Below the pieces are notes generated by a model. That model ran no database searches and was not told the DNA's origin. It saw nothing but the letters and a program-made list of their open reading frames with translations. 64,000 nt of DNA from an uncultured Phycisphaerales bacterium (GTDB taxonomy: Bacteria; Planctomycetota; Phycisphaerae; Sedimentisphaerales; Anaerohalosphaeraceae). How positions within the stretch are numbered: the first letter of the stretch is position 1; every line of letters starts with the position of its first letter. Below, piece after piece: positions 1 to 8,697 of the stretch. The DNA is taken from positions 1 through 64,000 of the forward strand of contig CALMLO010000027.1 in assembly GCA_937868095.1 (NCBI GenBank). Reading direction: 5' to 3'. Both the position numbers and the translations under genes were made by a program.

Positions 1-722
1 AGAATATCAATCTGGCGGATATTGTCGGCGGGGGCAGCGGCTTTGGTACCGGACGTCTCAATGCCGGCATTGATTATCACGGTCAAATTACAGCATTGGA
101 AACTTTTACATCTTCGGAGGGACCCCGAGAGTATGTGCCGGTCCGGGATACGGCTTTTGTAGATGGTGTGTTTATCCCGAATGGACTGTCGCAGGTGAGT
201 TCCAATGGGCTGGCTTTTGAGTTTGAGCCAACCAACGGCCGGTATTGGCTGGGGGTGCTCAACGGCGCGTGGCATCAGATTGCCCTGACGGTGAAGGTGC
301 CGCGCCATCAGCTGCGGCTGAATGGAAAAGAATACGGCACAGCGGAAAATCCCGCCATTTATTTGAGCAGCAATCAGGGAATTACGTTCGATCTTCAGGC
401 CATTCGGGATTTTACGAAGATGGAAATCCGGCGGTTTACAGCCCTGTGCGGGCTGTCTGAAACCTATCGCGATTACTGGGAGATTATGAAGCAGTATCCG
501 TATTTTCCGCAGGAACCGTCGGCGTCTTTTTATGTGCTGGTGGATGGAAAGGTGCGATTTGTGCAGCAGGATATGACGCCTTATGAATCGGCCAGAGCCG
601 TAGCGGTGGAGATTGGGTCGGAAGATCGGTTTCTGACCCTGGTGACGACGCAGGGCAGCGACAAAACCAACAACGGCGACTGGACATTGTTTGCAGAGCC
701 GTTCCTCGAATTGCAGAAATAG
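1..722 (+). CDS. FecR/LamG-type surface regulator, C-terminal fragment (5' partial)
   Basis: The frame is open from base 3 to the TAG at 720-722, so this is the end of a gene that starts before the window. A start at TTG 96 is possible but unlikely, because the frame upstream codes smoothly (NINLADIVGGGSGFGTG). That stretch followed by VRDTAFVDGVFIPNG resembles the C-terminal carbohydrate-binding-like part of planctomycete FecR anti-sigma proteins; this is family memory, not a search. Such proteins would sit in the inner membrane and sense an extracellular glycan for an ECF sigma factor. It opens the secreted-protein cluster, with 39 bases before the next gene. It could instead be an unrelated NPCBM-like binding protein. 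Confidence 0.5.
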   Translation, partial: NINLADIVGGGSGFGTGRLNAGIDYHGQITALETFTSSEGPREYVPVRDTAFVDGVFIPNGLSQVSSNGLAFEFEPTNGRYWLGVLNGAWHQIALTVKVPRHQLRLNGKEYGTAENPAIYLSSNQGITFDLQAIRDFTKMEIRRFTALCGLSETYRDYWEIMKQYPYFPQEPSASFYVLVDGKVRFVQQDMTPYESARAVAVEIGSEDRFLTLVTTQGSDKTNNGDWTLFAEPFLELQK

Positions 723-761
723 AAAAACAGAAAAAATGTATCTGTTTATGGAGGATGTGTG

Positions 762-3014
762 ATGAAACAAGGTATTGTATTTTTGCTGATGGGGGTATTC
801 AGTTTGACGGCAGGGGCCTATATCCCTTCTCTTTTGATTGATGATTTTGAAGACGGCAGTTTGTCGGAGTATGTGCTTACCTGTGTTCTGGATCAGGATA
901 CCGCTCGCAACGTGAAATTTCAGTCTGCTGATGGGGTTCTTCGCATTACCAAATCCAGCGGCACGGAGGCCGAACAGGTGCTTTTGCTTCGTGATGACTA
1001 TGCGCTGGCCGTCGGGAATATGCTGGTGGCGGATTTGACCTGGGGCACGACGACGCGTGCAGATATTGGAATTGCGGTGGCAGCTGTCAAGAACCCGCCG
1101 GCGGTACCAGCCGGCACCAGCGGAGAGACACGCCGGGATTATATTGCCGTCTATGCCCAGGCCGACAATACTAATCTGAAGGGGCTTTTTGTAAATGGAA
1201 CATCCGTAGGGACTACGATTTATGCGGGCGGACTTCCGGAAAACCCGAAGGACCATGTTACCGGCCTGTACATTCGCCGCAACAGTCTGAATGAGTTTGC
1301 GTTGGGATATATTGTTGACGGTACAAACTATGTCGATTTTTCAACGGGGACGATCGACAACACAAATATCGGCAATGCCGTGGGATTCTTTGGTGATATG
1401 CGAAGTGCAACGACCTACGGCGATTTGGATAATCTTCGCTTTGAAAGCCCGCTGTATCTGCCTCACGAGCCGGAGCCGGCTGATGGAGCCGCGATGGTGG
1501 GGGTTCCTGAGGGTACTACCGGCAAGGTGGATTTGGTGCTGAAGTGGAAAGCCGGCATCGATCCGGCAGGGCTTTATCCAGTCAACCCCGTCATTAAAAA
1601 GCATTATGTCTATCTATCCAAAGACCAGGCCCTCTTTCCGGAAGACCCGAATCTTTACTATGTCGGCAGCGTTGCTCAGCCCGATGCTCAGCAGACGGAT
1701 GCCGTGTTTGTGCCCAGCCCGAAGCTGAACGCCAGCGGCAAGTACTCGTGGCAGATTGAGGAAGGAGTGGATAACGGCCAGGGCGGCGTCTATCATGCGG
1801 GCGACCCCAATAATATTGCTGGGCCGACCTGGACATTTGAGACAATCAGTATGGTGCCGCTGATTCATACGCAGCCGGTCTCGACAATGGTTCGGCTGGG
1901 CGAGTCCGCCTTGCCGGCTTTCAGCATTGAGGTGTACAGTGTCACGCCGGCACATTATCAGTGGTTCTATTCAGCGGATGACCAGATTGATGAAAGTGAT
2001 ATGCCGGTGGGTTCCGATGAGCCGACCCTGCCGATTGTCAATGCTTCGCTGTCCCATCAGGGACATTACTACTGCCGTGTTTCCAATGAGGCGACAAAGT
2101 CCGGCGGCGGACCGCTGCCTGATGTGTTCTCCAATGTTGTATCCCTCGCAATCGGGCGGCTGGTGGCGGCCTATTCCTTTGAGAACAATCTGAATGATTC
2201 CAGCGGCGAGGGCAATCATGGCCGGGCCTTTGACCTGTCGCTGCCGGATCCCAATCTGGCTTCTTTGGCGTTCACCGCAGACCGGATGGAAGGCGGTTAT
2301 GCCCTGCATCTGGACGGGGTGGGGCAGTATGTAGATTTTGGTACAGCGGCTTATCCGAAGGCGGGTTCTCTGGCCGGCGGTGTTGGCGGCGGTCTCAACG
2401 AGGGGACCATTACCTGCTGGGTGAAGGCCTCCAAAACAGGCGGCCTTTATACCAATTACAATGACAATATTACCACCGGTTTTGCGCTGAGTCTGGAGTC
2501 CAGCGGCGGTACGGCGGATGCCCGCATCAACGTTCGCGGGGAAGCAGAGGAAATTGTGACCGTTCAGGGTCGTCCGACGATGACCGGCTTTGATATGCTC
2601 ACGGACAATCAGTGGCATCTGATTACAGCTGTGTGGAAAGCCGGAACAATCGGGCGAATCTATGTGGATGGCGGAATTGCAGCGGAGGATACCACGATCG
2701 GCACGCCGGCTTTGTATGCAGCCTGGCAGCGAGGGGTACTGCTTGGGACGACGCGCACGACGGCTGACCGGAATGTGCTGGCTAATTTTTATGGCGGCCT
2801 GATTGATGACCTGCGGGTTTATAATTATGCCTGGACACCGGAGGAGGTTGCCCGGTCCTATTCGAGCGTAACGGGCCAGCCGGCCTGTGTGAATCCTGAT
2901 TTTGAAGGCAGTCAGTTTAATTTTGATAATACGATTTCGTCGTACTGCCGGATTGATTTGGCGGACTTTGCGGCCTTTGCAAGCAAATGGCTGGCCGGCG
3001 GTCTGTATGAGTAG
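762..3014 (+). CDS. Secreted LamG/Ig protein with Cys-stapled dockerin-like tail
   Basis: A 750-residue exported protein. Residues 1-20 are a signal peptide. Residues about 25-220 form a jelly-roll-like domain that starts LIDDFEDG and ends YGDLDNLRF and recurs in the PEP-CTERM protein at 5446. A fibronectin-like linker follows, then an Ig-like domain (about 370-460, GHYYCRVSN) and a LamG/concanavalin domain (about 465-690). The tail has Cys709 and Cys729 with 19 residues between, then RIDLADFAAFASKWL. GGAGG at 750-754 favours ATG 762 over GTG 759. Likely role: binding polysaccharide at the cell surface. The catalytic role, if any, is unknown. Confidence 0.85.
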   Translation: MKQGIVFLLMGVFSLTAGAYIPSLLIDDFEDGSLSEYVLTCVLDQDTARNVKFQSADGVLRITKSSGTEAEQVLLLRDDYALAVGNMLVADLTWGTTTRADIGIAVAAVKNPPAVPAGTSGETRRDYIAVYAQADNTNLKGLFVNGTSVGTTIYAGGLPENPKDHVTGLYIRRNSLNEFALGYIVDGTNYVDFSTGTIDNTNIGNAVGFFGDMRSATTYGDLDNLRFESPLYLPHEPEPADGAAMVGVPEGTTGKVDLVLKWKAGIDPAGLYPVNPVIKKHYVYLSKDQALFPEDPNLYYVGSVAQPDAQQTDAVFVPSPKLNASGKYSWQIEEGVDNGQGGVYHAGDPNNIAGPTWTFETISMVPLIHTQPVSTMVRLGESALPAFSIEVYSVTPAHYQWFYSADDQIDESDMPVGSDEPTLPIVNASLSHQGHYYCRVSNEATKSGGGPLPDVFSNVVSLAIGRLVAAYSFENNLNDSSGEGNHGRAFDLSLPDPNLASLAFTADRMEGGYALHLDGVGQYVDFGTAAYPKAGSLAGGVGGGLNEGTITCWVKASKTGGLYTNYNDNITTGFALSLESSGGTADARINVRGEAEEIVTVQGRPTMTGFDMLTDNQWHLITAVWKAGTIGRIYVDGGIAAEDTTIGTPALYAAWQRGVLLGTTRTTADRNVLANFYGGLIDDLRVYNYAWTPEEVARSYSSVTGQPACVNPDFEGSQFNFDNTISSYCRIDLADFAAFASKWLAGGLYE
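2941..3006 (+). repeat. 66-bp tail repeat, copy 1
   Basis: Codes the end of the dockerin-like tail of the gene at 762. It matches the 66 bases at 5218-5283 without gaps; the first 26 bases are identical. The high DNA identity shows recent duplication or gene conversion between the two LamG genes. Confidence 0.85.
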
Positions 3015-3068
3015 CGGCAGATAAAGCGGATAATGAGGACACGGATAGCGATAAGAGGAGACGAGACG

Positions 3069-5297
3069 ATGAAAAAGATGATATTGATTGGGATAGTTTG
3101 TTTAAGCGGGCTGGCGGCATGGGCAATCCCTGCGGGTCCGTATCCGCTGGATGGAGATACCCTGCATTTATGGCGGTTTGATGTGCTTAGCCGTGATGGT
3201 GTGATTCCGGATATGGTTCGAACCAAGCCGATTGATATGGCTTTTTATAACAATGCCTCCCAGGCGCCTTCGCTGGCTGGATACGGCAACGCAGCCAACA
3301 CGTATGACAATACTGCCGGAAATAACGGACCTTTTGCCGGACGAGTGGGCGACTATAACCAGACAGTCCTCATCTCCGATTTGACCGGTTCGGATGGAGC
3401 GTTTACCTTTGAAGCCATTGTGCGTCCGGATAAAGCGGCGGGGTCTTTATTGGGGCATATGGAAATTCTCAGCGGCGAAACGGATGCCGGCAATACCGAC
3501 CGCGGTTTTCAGCTGCGGATACAAAACACCGGCACAACGCTGCGGTTTCAGACCCTTTCCGGTTCTACCACAGCGTTCGATGCACCGATTACTTATACCG
3601 CCGGCCAGTGGTACCATGTGGCTGTAACTTACAGCGGCACGCCCAATGTCGCCGGCAATCTCAAACTTTACTGGACGCCGCTGGGTTCGGCAACATCAGC
3701 GGTTCAGGTGGGCGGGCCCTTTACGATGACGGCGGATTTGGATGCAAACGATGAGACCCGACTTTGTATCGGTAACGAACTGCGGGTATTCACCTTGGCC
3801 GATGAAAATTTCGAAGGGCTGATTGATGAAGTCCGCATCAGCCGGATTGCCCTTGCCGCCGATGCTATGATGCTTCGCACCTCTATTCCGTGGGTTACAA
3901 ATCCAGTGCCGGAAACCGGCCGGCAGGACGTTGATTACGAACTTGCTCAGCTTCAGTGGGACAAGGCGTCTGCCGCTGGTGTGACCAAGCATTTTCTGTA
4001 TATTCAGCACGGAGAGCCGAACTTTCTGCAGGTCGCGCCGGTAGAGGTAACGGATTTGGACAATCCGATTACCGCTGCCGTTCCGATAGCTCTGGAGGAC
4101 GGAGAGGCCTATTACTGGCGAGCAGATGCAAGCATTAACAATTCCGGCCCCACTGATTCGAAGACATTGACCGGGCCGATCTGGAGCTTCAAGACGCTCT
4201 CGCTGGTGCCGACCTTTACGGTGCATCCGAAAGATCAGTTTGTCTTCAGCGGCGATACAGTTCGATTCGAGGCGGCTTTGGTCAAAGAGGCAGGCGTTAC
4301 GTATGCCTGGTATAAAAATCAGACGCTTCTGGCCGATGGGCCGACCGGCTCGGGATCGGTGATTTCCGGTGCCGAGGCGGCAACGCTGACGATTGAAAAT
4401 GCCCAGGTTGGCGACGAAGGCGTCTATTTCTGCAGGGCGTCCAACGAGGTTGGTTCGACGGATTCTTCCTCGGCGACGCTGCAGATTAAGCGGCTGGTTT
4501 CCTATTATCCGCTGGAGGTTCTCATCGGTCAGACTTCGCCGGATGTGGTTGGCGGCAAGGATATGATGCTGATGCAGGAAGGCACGGCCGGTCTGCCGAG
4601 GTTGGATACGAATGTGGTTTCCAGTTCAGTAGGACAGTACAGTTTGCTGTTTGACAATGGCGATCACGATACTGATCCGAACGGCCAGTATGCTCAGCTG
4701 CCGGCAGGGGCGGCGGATTATAAGGATATGACGGTGATGGCCTGGGTTTATTGGAGAGGCGGGGCAAACTGGCAGCGGATTTTTGATTTCGGCAACGATA
4801 CCTCGCATTATGTGTTTTTGACGCCCAGCAACGGCAGCGAGTGCCGCTTTGTGCTGAACAACGGCAGCGGCGAGCAGATTGCTTCCACAAGTCCTCTGCC
4901 CGTCGGCCAGTGGGTTCATGTGGCTGTGACACTCGAAGGAAATACGGGACGGATTTTTGTTAATGGTGAACCCAAGGCGGTCAATACGGCTATGACGATC
5001 AATCCGGTTGATTTTCAGCCGACGCTGAATTATATCGGCCGCAGTCAGTTCGAGGCTGATGCAGAATTTGACGGCTGGATAGATGAACTGAAGATTTACA
5101 ACTATGCCCTCGACGGCTGGACCATTGCTTCGGAGTCCTTTAACGCGACAGGGGTTCGGCCGTGTGTGGAGCCGGACTTTGCAGGAAGCCAGTACAACCT
5201 GGACAACACCGGAACCTCGTACTGCCGGATTGATTTGGCGGACCTGGCGGTCTTTGCACAGGGTTGGCTGGCCGGCGGTCTGTCCATGGGTGAATAA
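3069..5297 (+). CDS. Secreted LamG/Ig protein, paralog 2
   Basis: A 742-residue exported protein with signal peptide MKKMILIGIVCLSGLAAWA. It begins with a LamG domain (about 22-270; LTGSDGAFTFEAIVRPD), then a linker, an Ig-like domain (about 375-475; GVYFCRASN), a second LamG domain (about 480-690) and the Cys699-X19-Cys719 tail with RIDLADLAVFAQGWL. An in-frame ATG at 3033 exists, but AGAGGAG at 3054-3060 and the clean signal peptide support 3069. Its first domain is closest to that of the gene at 8698, its tail to that of the gene at 762, so domains have been shuffled within the cluster. Probably a surface glycan-binding protein. Confidence 0.85.
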   Translation: MKKMILIGIVCLSGLAAWAIPAGPYPLDGDTLHLWRFDVLSRDGVIPDMVRTKPIDMAFYNNASQAPSLAGYGNAANTYDNTAGNNGPFAGRVGDYNQTVLISDLTGSDGAFTFEAIVRPDKAAGSLLGHMEILSGETDAGNTDRGFQLRIQNTGTTLRFQTLSGSTTAFDAPITYTAGQWYHVAVTYSGTPNVAGNLKLYWTPLGSATSAVQVGGPFTMTADLDANDETRLCIGNELRVFTLADENFEGLIDEVRISRIALAADAMMLRTSIPWVTNPVPETGRQDVDYELAQLQWDKASAAGVTKHFLYIQHGEPNFLQVAPVEVTDLDNPITAAVPIALEDGEAYYWRADASINNSGPTDSKTLTGPIWSFKTLSLVPTFTVHPKDQFVFSGDTVRFEAALVKEAGVTYAWYKNQTLLADGPTGSGSVISGAEAATLTIENAQVGDEGVYFCRASNEVGSTDSSSATLQIKRLVSYYPLEVLIGQTSPDVVGGKDMMLMQEGTAGLPRLDTNVVSSSVGQYSLLFDNGDHDTDPNGQYAQLPAGAADYKDMTVMAWVYWRGGANWQRIFDFGNDTSHYVFLTPSNGSECRFVLNNGSGEQIASTSPLPVGQWVHVAVTLEGNTGRIFVNGEPKAVNTAMTINPVDFQPTLNYIGRSQFEADAEFDGWIDELKIYNYALDGWTIASESFNATGVRPCVEPDFAGSQYNLDNTGTSYCRIDLADLAVFAQGWLAGGLSMGE
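5218..5283 (+). repeat. 66-bp tail repeat, copy 2
   Basis: Partner of the repeat at 2941-3006, in the same place within the tail of the second LamG gene. The differences are mostly in the middle third, around the FAxxW codons. Confidence 0.85.
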
Positions 5298-5445
5298 GAA
5301 GCGGTTTTTCGCAGGGGCTCCTGTGGGGGTTCCTGTTTCCCGCAAGAAAGTGTGTGAAGTGGTGTGTGCGTGTGCGTGTGTGAGAAGTGTTGTTGTGAAA
5401 GAAAGGCAGTTAAAAACAAACCTAATTTAGCGGAGGATGTGAAAG
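5298..5445 (+). other. Intergenic GT-rich stretch
   Basis: 148 bases without a gene. Bases about 5351-5400 are a GTGTG-rich low-complexity run. GCGGAGGATG at 5431-5440 supplies the ribosome binding site of the next gene. No convincing terminator or promoter was seen. Confidence 0.5.
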
Positions 5446-6147
5446 ATGAAAAAAGTATGTGTGTTGATGTTAGTGGGATTGATTGGTGTGGCCGCCCAGG
5501 CCGTCCTGATCGATAATTTCAGCGGCGATCTGAGTGCTTACACAAACACGGTGATTCTGGACAACAATGGCGGCGCCTCGAATGTGAGCAGCTGGCAAAT
5601 TGCGGATGGAGTTCTCCAGATCAGCACTACCGTTTATGACGGCGTTGAGCAGCACGCCTTTATCCGCAGCGGGCTTTCGCTCGGTATCGGTCAGGAGCTT
5701 CAGGCAGATGTCGTTGTCGGTGCGACCGGTACGCAGGATATCGGGCTTTATGTGGGCGGAACAACACCGCAGACCGGCGTTCGCAAGGATTATATTGCTA
5801 TGTATCGCCGGAACAATGGTCAGCTTTTCAGCCGCGGTTTCGATGGAACAACGGAATACGCGTTGGCAGGAAATTGGACGAACAATATCCCCATTGATAC
5901 GCTGTTTATTGCCCGGATTGCAGAGAACACGTATGAGGCGGGCTGGTATTACCAGGGAGAGCGCACTGTCCTGGCGACCCGAACTCCTGCGTATGCCAAT
6001 GCCGGAACCGTGGTCGGCTTTTATGCTGATGTTCGCGGCGCGGGTGTTGTCGGCAGTTTAGACAATCTGCGGATTCTGGTTCCAGAGCCGGCAACGATGG
6101 GCCTGCTTGGTCTAGGGGCTTTTCTGGCAGCACGGAAGAGGAAATAA
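5446..6147 (+). CDS. PEP-CTERM sorted exported protein
   Basis: A 233-residue protein with signal peptide MKKVCVLMLVGLIGVAAQA. The body (about 20-205) is one domain running from LIDNFSGDLSAY to GSLDNLRIL and aligns by eye along its length with the N-terminal domain of the gene at 762. The C-terminus is a PEP-CTERM signal: VPEPATM, a hydrophobic segment LGLLGLGAFLAA, then RKRK. In the known PEP-CTERM system an exosortase cuts here, so the product is expected at the cell surface or in exopolysaccharide. No exosortase gene lies in the window. GGAGG at 5433-5437 supports the start. Confidence 0.85.
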   Translation: MKKVCVLMLVGLIGVAAQAVLIDNFSGDLSAYTNTVILDNNGGASNVSSWQIADGVLQISTTVYDGVEQHAFIRSGLSLGIGQELQADVVVGATGTQDIGLYVGGTTPQTGVRKDYIAMYRRNNGQLFSRGFDGTTEYALAGNWTNNIPIDTLFIARIAENTYEAGWYYQGERTVLATRTPAYANAGTVVGFYADVRGAGVVGSLDNLRILVPEPATMGLLGLGAFLAARKRK

Positions 6148-6174
6148 GTTGTTAGCAGAGTAAAGTTAACCGTT

Positions 6175-6206
6175 GGCTGCGGGCCGGGAAAGGCCGGCCC
6201 GCAGCC
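6175..6206 (+). other. 13-bp perfect GC-rich hairpin between two genes
   Basis: Bases 6175-6187 pair perfectly with 6194-6206 around a six-base loop (GAAAGG). There is no T-run, so it is not a classic intrinsic terminator. It lies 27 bases after the PEP-CTERM gene and 19 bases before the pseudopilin start, where it could protect the upstream mRNA end or lower downstream expression. Confidence 0.7.
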
Positions 6207-6225
6207 GCAGATTTGGGAGACCGAT

Positions 6226-7062
6226 GTGGCAGACAAGAAAAGGATAAAAACAGAAACGAATGGATTCACCCTCATAGAACTGCTGGTAGTCATTGCTATT
6301 ATTGGATTGCTGCTGTCAATTATTCTGCCGTCGTTGAGGTTGGCCAAGGAGCAGGGCCGCAAAATTGTCTGCAAGAGCAATTTGTCCCAGGTCGCCAAAG
6401 CGGTCGAACTGTACGAGATGCAGTATAATTATAAGCGGTTTGTTATCCGCAAGGATGCATCAGAGACCGATGATTACTGGATGGGCAAACTGGCACCTTT
6501 TTTGGGTGATGTCTATTATGCCCAGCAGTATCAGGAGGGCAAGAAGATTGATATTCTGCTGTGCCCATCGGCTCCGTACGACCGCTTTCAGGCAGACTCA
6601 AGCGGGCCGTATGCCAATCCGTCAGGCCAGTACGGCACGGCGAGGACGCCGTGGTCGTGGGCCCGTTCTACAGGCCGTTCCACCATCGGCAGCATCGGCA
6701 TCAACGGCTGGGTGGGCCTGGATTATTACTATGAAACCGATTCGATGTATGCGCCGTACTTTTTCAAAGATTGGATGGATATTTCGCCGACTGTGCCTCT
6801 TTTTGCCGATTGCGTCTGGACAATCGGCTGGCCTCGCGGGAACGATGTGCCGCCGGAGACCCTCCAGGGTTCTACCGCCGCTCAGCTGCCCGCCAACAGT
6901 GACAATATGCGGCGGTTCTGCATCGACCGGCATAGCAGACAGATTAACATCATTTTCCGCGATTTGCACGCGGATACGGTAAAACTGGAGGCCTTGTGGA
7001 CACTGCACTGGAGCAGAGGGTATCAGGTTCCCAGTCCGCTGCCGCGGCTTCCAAACAAGTAA
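6226..7062 (+). CDS. Type II secretion-like pseudopilin
   Basis: A 278-residue protein with a prepilin signal: after a short basic leader, G-FTLIELLVVIAIIG (about 13-27), cut by prepilin peptidase before F. The rest is a globular periplasmic domain. Near the C-terminus His-X9-Asp-Leu (HSRQINIIFRDL) is a variant of the H-X9-DG signature of planctomycete pseudopilins, and ALWTLHWSRGY matches the usual end of that family. GTG at 6226 has GGGAGA at 6215-6220. These genes sit singly beside secreted-protein genes in planctomycetes, and their partner machinery is not established. Confidence 0.85.
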   Translation: MADKKRIKTETNGFTLIELLVVIAIIGLLLSIILPSLRLAKEQGRKIVCKSNLSQVAKAVELYEMQYNYKRFVIRKDASETDDYWMGKLAPFLGDVYYAQQYQEGKKIDILLCPSAPYDRFQADSSGPYANPSGQYGTARTPWSWARSTGRSTIGSIGINGWVGLDYYYETDSMYAPYFFKDWMDISPTVPLFADCVWTIGWPRGNDVPPETLQGSTAAQLPANSDNMRRFCIDRHSRQINIIFRDLHADTVKLEALWTLHWSRGYQVPSPLPRLPNK

Positions 7063-7121
7063 TTATGGAATAACCAACTTAAGCGAAACTGACAAGAACC
7101 ATCTGAACTGGGGGTGAATCG

Positions 7122-8669
7122 ATGCATTGTCATGCAACCGGGAATGTGAAAATTGTTCTATTGGGGTTTGGTTTTGCTCTTTGGACGGCGGTCTGCGGGG
7201 CTTTTCCGAGTGTGAGCAAAATCGGCGACAGTACGGCGGCGGCCAATGCCATGACGCTCGGCAGAGGCGCACCCTATGGGTATGCGATTAACGGCTTGTC
7301 CTTCCAGCAGGAGGCCCTGCTCACCTTCAACGGCTGGCAGTATATTACTTATTACAATGGTTCCCGGTACGTCTGTGTCGGCAGGCGGCAGCTTCCCGCC
7401 GGCACGTGGGAAGTTTTGACCCTGACAGATTATACCCTCAGTACCACGACCGATGCTCACAATGTTGTCTCGATGGGCATCTGTCCCAACGACGGCACGA
7501 TTCATCTTTCCTTTGACCATCACGGCGGAGTGCTTCATTATCGGCTTTCTCAGCCGAATGCGGCGACCGAGCCGGCCTCGGTAACCTGGAACGCCTCGCT
7601 GTTCGGCCCGGTGCGAAATTATCTGGAGTCAGGCCGGTCCTATTCGAGCGTGACCTATCCGAGATTTTGGGAGACTCCCGACGGCAATCTTCAATTCGGT
7701 TATCGCATCGACAGCTCCGGCAACGGCGACTGGGCCATCGCAGATTATGATGCGGCCAGCGGGCTTTGGAGCCGTACGCGGAAGGTGATTTCCAGAGCGG
7801 GAACTTATACGGATTCACTGGGCACCAGCACGGTTCGCAATCCCTATCTGAACGGCCCTATCGGTTATGGGCCGGATGGGACTTTGCATCTGACCTGGTG
7901 CTGGCGTGAAACAGCCGGCGGGGCCAATCATGATATTCTTTATTCTTACAGCAAGGATGGAGGATTCACCTGGTACAATAATGAGCCGCCGCGAGGGCTT
8001 CGTGTGGGCACAGGGCCGGAGCCCCTTCAGACGATTTTCGGTTTGACGTGGGTCAATGAGGGCTTGCAGATTGTCGGCCGCTCCACCGGCAATTCTTCCA
8101 CCGAGGAACTGATTTTTCTCAATTCGCCGGGGATTCAGGTGGTTACGCTGGATCGATATTACGGCCTGATGAATCAGCAGGCCCAGGCGGTGGACAGCCA
8201 GGGGCGGATTCACGTGGTGATGTTCCACTGCACACCGGAGACCTATCAGGGCTACAGTTGGAGCACATGGGGGCCGGAGGGAGCCAGGCGGTATTTCCAT
8301 TATTGGCGGGATGCGCAGGGCACCTGGTATCGCAATGAACTGCCGGATTATGTGGGCAGCCGTCCCAAACTCTTTATCCGCTCCAACGGCGATGCGTTTG
8401 TAGTTTATCAGTCGCGCCGGACGGTCAACCTTACGGATACCGGCATTTACTTTACAGACGGCGACCTGACGATTCAGGCGGCCACCGCTGCTGGCCAGTG
8501 GATGGACTGGCAGATTATTCATGTCGAGCCCGGCTATTTTATCGGTGAAGCCTTGGTGGACCCAGCACGTTTTAAGCAGGGGGTCTTGTCCGTGATGATG
8601 CAGGAATCGCCGACCACTATCGGGGCGGCGACGAAGTTGCGGGTGTTGGATTTTCAGCTGAATGACTAA
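7122..8669 (+). CDS. Secreted BNR-4 family beta-propeller, possible polysaccharide lyase
   Basis: A 515-residue protein with an N-terminal hydrophobic export segment (about 9-27). The body reads as the BNR-4 repeat family: DAHNVVSMGICPNDGTIHLS followed by FDHHGG, then YPRFWETPDGNLQFGYR and DILYSYSKDGGFTWYNN. In this family, ulvan lyases of PL24 and PL25 use propeller His/Tyr residues; the HN and DHH residues here would be candidates. The neighbours (LamG proteins, TonB receptors) fit polysaccharide breakdown. The lyase role is inference; a sialidase-like or purely binding role is possible. The ATG is preceded by GGGGG at 7110-7114. Confidence 0.7.
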   Translation: MHCHATGNVKIVLLGFGFALWTAVCGAFPSVSKIGDSTAAANAMTLGRGAPYGYAINGLSFQQEALLTFNGWQYITYYNGSRYVCVGRRQLPAGTWEVLTLTDYTLSTTTDAHNVVSMGICPNDGTIHLSFDHHGGVLHYRLSQPNAATEPASVTWNASLFGPVRNYLESGRSYSSVTYPRFWETPDGNLQFGYRIDSSGNGDWAIADYDAASGLWSRTRKVISRAGTYTDSLGTSTVRNPYLNGPIGYGPDGTLHLTWCWRETAGGANHDILYSYSKDGGFTWYNNEPPRGLRVGTGPEPLQTIFGLTWVNEGLQIVGRSTGNSSTEELIFLNSPGIQVVTLDRYYGLMNQQAQAVDSQGRIHVVMFHCTPETYQGYSWSTWGPEGARRYFHYWRDAQGTWYRNELPDYVGSRPKLFIRSNGDAFVVYQSRRTVNLTDTGIYFTDGDLTIQAATAAGQWMDWQIIHVEPGYFIGEALVDPARFKQGVLSVMMQESPTTIGAATKLRVLDFQLND

Positions 8670-8697
8670 TTGATGAAAAGGATTTGGGGGTGAACCT

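Noticed and set aside
5351-5400. GT-rich tract as a tandem repeat or origin element
   Set aside because: Irregular low complexity without a fixed unit.
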